A stretch of 5,073 bases of DNA from an uncultured Sphingomonas sp. (GTDB lineage Bacteria > Pseudomonadota > Alphaproteobacteria > Sphingomonadales > Sphingomonadaceae): positions 1 to 5,073 of the forward strand of contig CAMPIY010000136.1 in NCBI GenBank assembly GCA_946886645.1. Direction: 5' to 3'. This document shows, in pieces, positions 1 to 5,073 of the stretch (its first letter is position 1; the number at the start of each line of letters is the position of its first letter). A program made the translations under genes and the position numbers. Below the pieces are notes generated by a model that saw only the letters and a program-made list of their open reading frames with translations, was not told the DNA's origin and did no database searches.

Positions 1-53
<53 letters not shown>

Positions 54-76
54 ATGCCTGACTGGCGATGCGCGGG

Positions 77-90
77 CCGCTCGAAAGCGG
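77..90 (-). other. Stem-loop between rodA and tRNA-Lys
   Basis: On the minus strand, CCGCT (90-86) and AGCGG (81-77) form a perfect 5-bp stem around the tetraloop TTCG. The loop-closing pair is T-A, so it is not the especially stable C(UUCG)G loop. A second 4-bp GCGC/GCGC stem (95-92 with 73-70) can stack below it across a 1-by-3 internal loop. No T-tract follows, so it does not look like a standard intrinsic terminator. It could end or slow rodA transcription, protect the rodA mRNA 3' end, or sit in the tRNA 5' leader as a processing element. The pairing is seen; any function is inference. Confidence 0.4.
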
Positions 91-102
91 GGCGCGGGCG
101 GG

Positions 103-131
103 CCTCTAACAGCCTTCCCAACCCCGCGCAA
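103..131 (-). promoter_or_regulatory. Possible sigma-70-type promoter for tRNA-Lys
   Basis: On the minus strand, TTGCGC (131-126) is followed after exactly 17 nt by TAGAGG (108-103). The spacing is ideal and the TTG start of the -35 box fits, but the -10 box matches TATAAT at only three positions and lacks the final T. If real, transcription would begin near position 96, giving a leader of about 43 nt containing the stem-loop at 77-90. GC-rich alphaproteobacterial tRNA genes often have -10 boxes that depart from the E. coli consensus, so this is plausible but weak. The tRNA could instead be reached by readthrough from rodA. Confidence 0.33.
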
Positions 132-151
132 CCGCCTTGTCGCCCGAAAAA

Positions 152-1264
152 TCAGCTAATCGTCGAGCGGGTCCGCGACTGGCGTTCGAACGACATCAGG
201 ATGCCGAGGCAGATCATGACTGTCATGACCGCCGAACCGCCAAAACTGACTAGCGGCAAGGGGATGCCGACCACGGGGGCGAGCCCCATCACCATCATCA
301 GGTTGATCGAGACGTAGAAGAAGATGGTGGCGGTCAGGCCTGCCGCCGCGAGTTGGCCGAAGCGGGTCTTGGCGCGGCGGCTGACCTTCATTCCCCAGCG
401 GATGACCATGAAAAAGGCGAAGATCAGCAGCGCGCCTCCGACCAGGCCCCATTCCTCGACGAAGGTCGCGAAGACGAAATCCGTGTGGCCTTCTGGAAGA
501 TAGTCGAGATGGCTCTGGCTGCCGTTCAGATAGCCTTTGCCCCAGATACCCCCTGACCCAATCGCGATCTTGGACTGGCTGATATGATAGCCGGCGCCCA
601 ATGGATCGCTTTCCGGGTCCATGAAGATCAGCACGCGCTTGCGCTGATAATCATGCATCATCGCGAACAGGATTGGGCCCGCCACGGCTGCCGCGCCCAC
701 TGCGGAAAGAAAATACCACATCGGCAGGCCGGCGATGAACATCACGCTGACTCCGCCAAGCAGCACCATCGTTGCCGTGCCGAGGTCGGGCTGGATCAGG
801 ATGAGCGCCCAGGGTACGAGCAGCAGCGCTGCCGCCGGCCAGAGTCCGCGCCACCGGCGCACATCGCCTGCCGGAAGCAGGTCGTAAAAGCGCGCGAGGA
901 CGAGCACGATGGCGGGCTTCATGAATTCCGAAGGCTGCAGGCGGATGAAGCCGAGGTCGACCCAGCGCTGGGCGCCTTTGCCAACGAAACCGACCATCTC
1001 AACGATGATTAGCAAAACGAGGATTACGACATAGGCCGGAAAGGTCATCTGCTTGATGAAGCTTTCAGGCACGTAGCTGATCCCGACGGCCAGCAGGGCG
1101 AAGGCGACCATGGTGATCGCCTGTTTCAACGCCCAAGGCGACATGGATCCACCTGCTGCCGAATAGAGCGTCACAATGCCGATGGTACAGATCAGCGCGA
1201 CCAGCCAGATCAGCCGCCACGGCAGGCGGGCCAGCGGTTGGGGAATGATTGCCGAGGAAATCAT
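152..1264 (-). CDS. rodA: RodA, SEDS-family peptidoglycan glycosyltransferase of the elongasome
   Basis: This 370-residue inner-membrane protein polymerises lipid II into glycan strands during side-wall growth and works as a pair with PBP2, encoded just upstream. About ten membrane segments are visible, including roughly residues 16-36, 47-65, 74-95, 141-157, 163-181, 183-203, 273-291, 306-326 and 330-357. Family signatures are GAQRW (97-101), QPSEF (110-114), QPDLGTA (158-164), the loop GYHISQSKIAIGSGG (225-239), LPEGHTDF (256-263) and LPLVSFGGSA (336-345). Asp262 in HTDF matches the catalytic aspartate of RodA, and the length equals that of E. coli RodA. The ATG at 1264 is chosen because it overlaps the mrdA stop as ATGA. 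The frame stays open to 1486, but that extension is arginine-rich, unlike RodA, and lies over mrdA. Only a weak GAG, 9 nt before the ATG, could serve as a ribosome site, so coupling to mrdA translation is likely. Confidence 0.97.
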   Translation of the reverse strand: MISSAIIPQPLARLPWRLIWLVALICTIGIVTLYSAAGGSMSPWALKQAITMVAFALLAVGISYVPESFIKQMTFPAYVVILVLLIIVEMVGFVGKGAQRWVDLGFIRLQPSEFMKPAIVLVLARFYDLLPAGDVRRWRGLWPAAALLLVPWALILIQPDLGTATMVLLGGVSVMFIAGLPMWYFLSAVGAAAVAGPILFAMMHDYQRKRVLIFMDPESDPLGAGYHISQSKIAIGSGGIWGKGYLNGSQSHLDYLPEGHTDFVFATFVEEWGLVGGALLIFAFFMVIRWGMKVSRRAKTRFGQLAAAGLTATIFFYVSINLMMVMGLAPVVGIPLPLVSFGGSAVMTVMICLGILMSFERQSRTRSTIS

Positions 1265-3171
1265 GTTTGGCTGCTCGCGGCGGAAGCGGCAGCTTGGTTT
1301 GCCTTGGAAATGGTTTCGAATTGCGCGGCGCGGCGTGCGTTGCGCTCGGCCAGCGTGCCGCCCCACTGCTTTTCGAGCGGCGCGAGCGCGTCCATCGCCT
1401 TTTTCGGGTCGAACAGGTAGGTCATCGTATCGCGCACGATCGGGGCCGCGGCCGACGCGCCGAAGCCGCCATGCTCGATGATGCAACCGATGGCGTAGCG
1501 CGGCCTGTCCGCCGGCGCGAAGGCAATGAACAGCGCATGGTCGCGAAGTGCCCAGTTCGACTGGTGGCCGCGCTCGCCGAGCCGGAATACCTGCGCGGTG
1601 CCCGTCTTGCCGGCCATCTGGATTCCGTCGAGCGGAAGCTTTGACGCGACCGCTGTGCCGCTTCCGTTGACCACGGCCGCCATGGCTTTGCGGATGATTT
1701 CCAGATGGGCCGGATCGGCGTTGAGGTTCGGCGCCGGCTGATCTTTGGCCATTAACAAGCGAGGTTGGATCAGCTTTCCCGAGGCCAGCCGCGCCGGCAT
1801 CACCGCCAGCTGCATCGGATTGACCAGCACATAGCCCTGGCCGATCGACGTGTTGGCGGAGTCATAGCCCTGCCAGTCGCGGTTGTACTTCTTTTTCAAC
1901 CATTCAGGGTTCGGCATTGTGCCGTAGCGCTGCGTCGGGATTGGAAGATCGAATTTCTCGCCATAACCGAGATATTGGACCATCTCGGTGGTCTTCTGGG
2001 GGTCGGTAACCAGGCCCATTGCCCAAAAATAGGTGTTGCAGCTTCGCTCGATTGCGGAATGCATGTCCATCGATCCATGCACCGCGTCGCACCGGAAGTA
2101 GCGGTTTCCGATCCTGAGGCCGCCCGGGCAATGGACCCGTCGTGCCGGGTCGATGCCTTGTTGAAGAAAAGCGAGCGCCATCGCCGGCTTGATGGTTGAA
2201 CCTGAGGGGTAAAGCCCCTGCGCGACCTTGTTGAGAAGTGGAATATGGTCGTCTTCGGACAGCATCCGCCATTCGGTGCGCCCGATTCCGTCCGAAAAAC
2301 TATTCGGGTCGTATGCCGGCATCGACACATAAGCCAGCATGTCGCCGCTCGTGACATCCATCGCGACGAGGGCCCCCGACTGGTCGCCCATCCGCCGCGC
2401 CGCATATTCCTGAAGGCCGGCATCGATCGTCAGCTTCACGGTCTGGCCGCTACGGTCGGGCTTGGGTTCGAGTTCGCGGACCAGCTTGCCTCGGGCCGTC
2501 AGCTCGACCCGCTGGCCGCCGGGCTGGCCGCGCAACCGGTCCTCCAGCGTCCGTTCGAGACCTTCCTTTCCGATCTTGAAGCCTGGCGTAATGAGGAGCG
2601 GGTTTTTCTCCTTCTCATAATCCTTGGCCGAAGCGGAACCGACGTAACCGACCAGGTGGGCAACCGCCGGACCTGCCGGGTAGAAGCGGGAGAAACCGCG
2701 CATGGGTTGAACGCCGGGAAGCTCCGGCAGCCGGACGGTAACGGCTGCATATTGGTCGTACGGAACATTCTCGGCGACCTGGACCGGCTGATAGCCGTGG
2801 GCTTCCTTCAGCTCCTTGATGATCCGGTCGACGTCATCCGGCGACAGCTTCATCAGCTGGGTAAGCAGCCGCAGGGTCTGGGTCGGATTCTCCAGCTGCT
2901 GGGGAATGATGTCGACCCGGAAGTCGGACCGGTTGATTGCAATGGGTTTATTGTTGCGGTCGACGATCCAGCCACGGCGTGGGGGGACGATGATCAGCTG
3001 GACGCGATTGCTCTCCGACAGCAGGCGATAATGCTGGTTCTGAGCGACCGAGAGATACCCAAGCCGCGCCACCAACGCGCCGCCGAACAGCGCCTGCGCT
3101 CCTCCAAGCAACATCATGCGGCGGGAGAAAGTGATCGACTGGTGCGCGGCCGTGAACCGCGACGCCTTCAT
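1261..3171 (-). CDS. mrdA: Penicillin-binding protein 2 (PBP2), elongasome transpeptidase
   Basis: This 636-residue class B PBP cross-links peptidoglycan in the periplasm during side-wall elongation and activates its partner RodA. Order of parts: short cytoplasmic N-terminus; one membrane anchor (about 20-40); pedestal domain (about 60-235) with RGWIVDRNNKPIA (66-78) and GLERTLEDRLRGQPGG (204-219); transpeptidase domain (about 245-590). All three active-site motifs are present: STIK with nucleophile Ser325 and Lys328, SCN (377-379), and KTG (522-524). Cys348, Cys361, His365 and Cys378 look like a PBP2-type metal site. A charged, alanine-rich tail of about 45 residues follows the fold. The ATG at 3171 is chosen because it overlaps the mreD stop (ATGA) and has GGAGG 8 nt upstream; an in-frame ATG at 3228 would add 19 non-family residues inside mreD. 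Assignment as PBP2 rather than FtsI rests on the mreD and rodA neighbours and overall sequence. Confidence 0.97.
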   Translation of the reverse strand: MKASRFTAAHQSITFSRRMMLLGGAQALFGGALVARLGYLSVAQNQHYRLLSESNRVQLIIVPPRRGWIVDRNNKPIAINRSDFRVDIIPQQLENPTQTLRLLTQLMKLSPDDVDRIIKELKEAHGYQPVQVAENVPYDQYAAVTVRLPELPGVQPMRGFSRFYPAGPAVAHLVGYVGSASAKDYEKEKNPLLITPGFKIGKEGLERTLEDRLRGQPGGQRVELTARGKLVRELEPKPDRSGQTVKLTIDAGLQEYAARRMGDQSGALVAMDVTSGDMLAYVSMPAYDPNSFSDGIGRTEWRMLSEDDHIPLLNKVAQGLYPSGSTIKPAMALAFLQQGIDPARRVHCPGGLRIGNRYFRCDAVHGSMDMHSAIERSCNTYFWAMGLVTDPQKTTEMVQYLGYGEKFDLPIPTQRYGTMPNPEWLKKKYNRDWQGYDSANTSIGQGYVLVNPMQLAVMPARLASGKLIQPRLLMAKDQPAPNLNADPAHLEIIRKAMAAVVNGSGTAVASKLPLDGIQMAGKTGTAQVFRLGERGHQSNWALRDHALFIAFAPADRPRYAIGCIIEHGGFGASAAAPIVRDTMTYLFDPKKAMDALAPLEKQWGGTLAERNARRAAQFETISKANQAAASAASSQT

Positions 3172-3695
3172 CGGCCAAGCCTCCAGCGGTCCAGCCGAGC
3201 CGCCATAAAGGCCGCGACGGGGAAGCACAGGACCGAGACGAGAATTGCCGGACCGGTCGACATGTTAAGCGGGACCGACGCGCCGAGGATTGCCGCGACG
3301 CGCCACTGCGCGAGCTCGGCGAGGCCGATGAACAGCGCGGCGATGGCCCACTCGATCCAATAGTCGCGCCACATGGTCCGGCGGTCGAGGATGTCCATCG
3401 CGATCATGATCGCGCACCATAGCGAAATCGACAGGCCGATTGGCGATCCGGTGATCAAGTCGTTGGCGAAACCCAGCGGCGCTGCCCACCAGGCCGGCCA
3501 TGCGTCGGCCCTGAGCAGCCTCCACGCCAGAAGCATGAGGAGGCCGAAGTTCGGCCACCAGCCGGTCGCCGATACGATCGGCAGGAGGGAAAGCAGTGAT
3601 CCTGCGACCACCGAAAGAGCGGGAACATAGTCGGCGCCGGCTCGCGGACCTCTCCCGATGGCGGTGCCGCGCTGTCCGAGTGCGGAGCGGACCAT
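3168..3695 (-). CDS. mreD: MreD, rod-shape-determining membrane protein
   Basis: This 175-residue polytopic inner-membrane protein belongs to the MreBCD complex that links cytoplasmic MreB filaments to the periplasmic wall-synthesis enzymes. About five to six hydrophobic segments are visible (roughly 25-43, 48-61, 67-80, 85-103, 112-132 and 147-168). The recognisable family core is GLLMLLAWRLL (51-61) followed by GFANDLITGSPIG (75-87), the small-residue/Asp/Gly pattern typical of MreD. Length is close to the usual 160-180. The first 20 residues are basic and glycine-rich, as expected for a cytoplasmic leader. The ATG shares its A with the last base of the mreC stop (TGATG) and has GAGG 7 nt upstream, which supports this start. 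MreD is poorly conserved, so position between mreC and mrdA carries much of the assignment. Confidence 0.94.
   Translation of the reverse strand: MVRSALGQRGTAIGRGPRAGADYVPALSVVAGSLLSLLPIVSATGWWPNFGLLMLLAWRLLRADAWPAWWAAPLGFANDLITGSPIGLSISLWCAIMIAMDILDRRTMWRDYWIEWAIAALFIGLAELAQWRVAAILGASVPLNMSTGPAILVSVLCFPVAAFMAARLDRWRLGR
3180..3184 (-). promoter_or_regulatory. Shine-Dalgarno site of mrdA
   Basis: GGAGG on the minus strand ends 8 nt before the ATG at 3171, inside the 3' end of mreD. It decides the mrdA start in favour of 3171 over the in-frame ATG at 3228 and shows that PBP2 can be initiated independently as well as by coupling through the ATGA overlap. Confidence 0.8.
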
Positions 3696-4579
3696 CAGGG
3701 GGCCTCGGGTTCCGGCTGGGCCGCAACCGCCAGCGCGGCCGGCTCGAAAGGAGGCTCGACGATGGCGAAGCTGACCTTGGCCGGGTCGGCGATGGGGATT
3801 GCGATGGCTCCATCGTCGTCAAGGCGGATGACCTTGGCGATGGGGACGAGCGGCGGATAAAGCCCGCCAGTTCCCGAGGTGACGATGATATCGCCCTGCT
3901 TGAACGGGTTCTTGCCGACTTCCAGCGGCCGGACATCGATCGTGCCGTCGCCGCGACCGGTCGAGATGACGGGCTGACCGCCCTTCAGAATGCGCGCCGG
4001 GACAATATTCGCGCGGTCAGTGACTAGCAGCACCCGGCTCGCCAGCATTCCGGATTCAATGATCCGGCCGATCAGCCCTTCCGGCGCTCGAACGGGCATT
4101 CCCACCGCAACGCCATCGTTGGTCCCAACCGAAATCACCGCGAAGCGCCGAGGGCTTTCGAACGACGAGCCGACGACGCGTCCGGTGGCGACGGTCTTGC
4201 CGCTCTGCTCGCGTAACCGGAGGGCGGCTTTCAATTGCTGGTTTTCCTCGAGGATGGCGCGCGCCTCGACCGCCCGTCGCATGAGCGCATCGCGTTGCCG
4301 CCTGAGCTCGGCATTTTGCTGGGCGGCATCCCAATAGTCGCCTGCACCGCTGGTCAGCCCGGTGACGGTCGTCGTGACCTCGCTGAGCGCGCCGGTGATC
4401 GGTGCGGTAACGTCCAGCGCAACCCCCCGAACGGCGGCGTAACTTTTCGGGGCGACCAGCGAGAGGATCAGCAGGATCAGCCCGACGACCAACCCGGCGA
4501 CGACCGCCAGGAAGCTGAAGAAGAGGCTGTATTGCGCGCGCCTCGACCAGCCCGGGCGCGGTCCCGCCGAGGCCGCCAT
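3695..4579 (-). CDS. mreC: MreC, periplasmic rod-shape-determining scaffold
   Basis: This 294-residue bitopic protein is anchored in the inner membrane; its periplasmic part assembles and binds PBP2, helping switch on the RodA-PBP2 pair. Visible parts: a short basic cytoplasmic end (1-17), a membrane helix (about 18-43), a spacer rich in Val, Thr and Ala, a coiled coil (about 83-125, Glu/Arg/Gln-rich, for example EENQQLKAALRLRE), and the beta domain (about 130-275). Family signatures in the beta domain are VGTNDGVAVGMPV (151-163), GLIGRI (168-173), LLVTDRANIVPAR (184-196) and TSGTGGLYPPLVPIAKV (234-250). A short Ala/Pro/Glu tail ends the protein. It begins 9 nt after the mreB stop and has no recognisable Shine-Dalgarno sequence, so translation probably depends on ribosomes finishing mreB. 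Length is normal for proteobacterial MreC. Confidence 0.96.
   Translation of the reverse strand: MAASAGPRPGWSRRAQYSLFFSFLAVVAGLVVGLILLILSLVAPKSYAAVRGVALDVTAPITGALSEVTTTVTGLTSGAGDYWDAAQQNAELRRQRDALMRRAVEARAILEENQQLKAALRLREQSGKTVATGRVVGSSFESPRRFAVISVGTNDGVAVGMPVRAPEGLIGRIIESGMLASRVLLVTDRANIVPARILKGGQPVISTGRGDGTIDVRPLEVGKNPFKQGDIIVTSGTGGLYPPLVPIAKVIRLDDDGAIAIPIADPAKVSFAIVEPPFEPAALAVAAQPEPEAP
3703..3706 (-). promoter_or_regulatory. Shine-Dalgarno site of mreD
   Basis: GAGG on the minus strand lies 7 nt before the mreD ATG at 3695, within the last codons of mreC. With the TGATG stop-start junction it supports the chosen start and allows terminating ribosomes to restart on mreD. Confidence 0.65.
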
Positions 4580-4588
4580 CGCTAGCGG

Positions 4589-5073
<485 letters not shown>

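Noticed and set aside
147..170. Five consecutive T on the minus strand just after the rodA stop, as a possible intrinsic terminator.
   Set aside because: The preceding sequence offers only a 3-bp GCT/AGC stem across an 8-nt loop, too weak for a terminator hairpin.
584..1012. A 142-codon plus-strand frame antisense to rodA, with many His, Gln and Cys residues.
   Set aside because: The composition is what results from reading rodA membrane-protein codons backwards. No family pattern is visible and rodA fully explains the region.
1265..1486. N-terminal extension of the rodA frame by 74 residues.
   Set aside because: The added part is arginine-rich, unlike any RodA, and is an out-of-frame reading of the 3' end of mrdA. 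The ATG at 1264 gives the normal 370-residue protein.
3172..3228. Upstream ATG adding 19 residues to PBP2.
   Set aside because: It would overlap mreD by about 60 nt, whereas the ATG at 3171 has a good GGAGG and the ATGA overlap seen again at the next junction.
2245..3363. A 372-codon open frame on the plus strand, antisense to mrdA and mreD.
   Set aside because: It lies opposite two clearly real genes in a GC-rich genome, where long antisense frames arise by codon bias. The product has no recognisable domain or membrane pattern.

Overview
This is an ordinary but very clean bacterial cell-shape (elongasome) locus. Every protein gene lies on the minus strand, in transcription order mreB (3' part only) - mreC - mreD - mrdA/PBP2 - rodA, followed by the 5' part of a tRNA-Lys(CUU) gene on the same strand. 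The sequence is GC-rich. The MreD and PBP2 sequences, the gene order, and the cysteine-rich PBP2 metal-site pattern all look like an alphaproteobacterium, most likely a sphingomonad (Sphingomonadales). The taxonomic call is inference from remembered family resemblance, not from a search.

Layout, right to left: positions 5073-4589 encode the C-terminal 160 residues of MreB, whose N-terminus lies beyond the right edge. After 9 nt comes mreC (4579-3695). The stop of mreC shares one base with the start of mreD (3695-3168). The stop of mreD overlaps the start of mrdA (3171-1261) by 4 nt (ATGA), and mrdA overlaps rodA (1264-152) in the same way. A 98-bp gap (151-54) separates rodA from tRNA-Lys (53-1, running off the left edge). 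It holds a possible tRNA promoter and a small stem-loop, but no convincing intrinsic terminator. No stretch of 300 bases lacks a gene.

Together the genes encode the rod complex. MreB filaments on the inner membrane face connect through MreC and MreD to the SEDS glycosyltransferase RodA and its partner transpeptidase PBP2, which polymerise and cross-link peptidoglycan along the cell side wall. All genes seen here look intact, with their catalytic motifs present.

I found no evidence of an undescribed system, mobile element, CRISPR array or horizontally acquired insert. The points most worth a second look are a Cys/Cys/His/Cys version of the PBP2 metal site, the alternation of strong and absent Shine-Dalgarno sequences along the overlapping genes, and the short rodA-tRNA junction.
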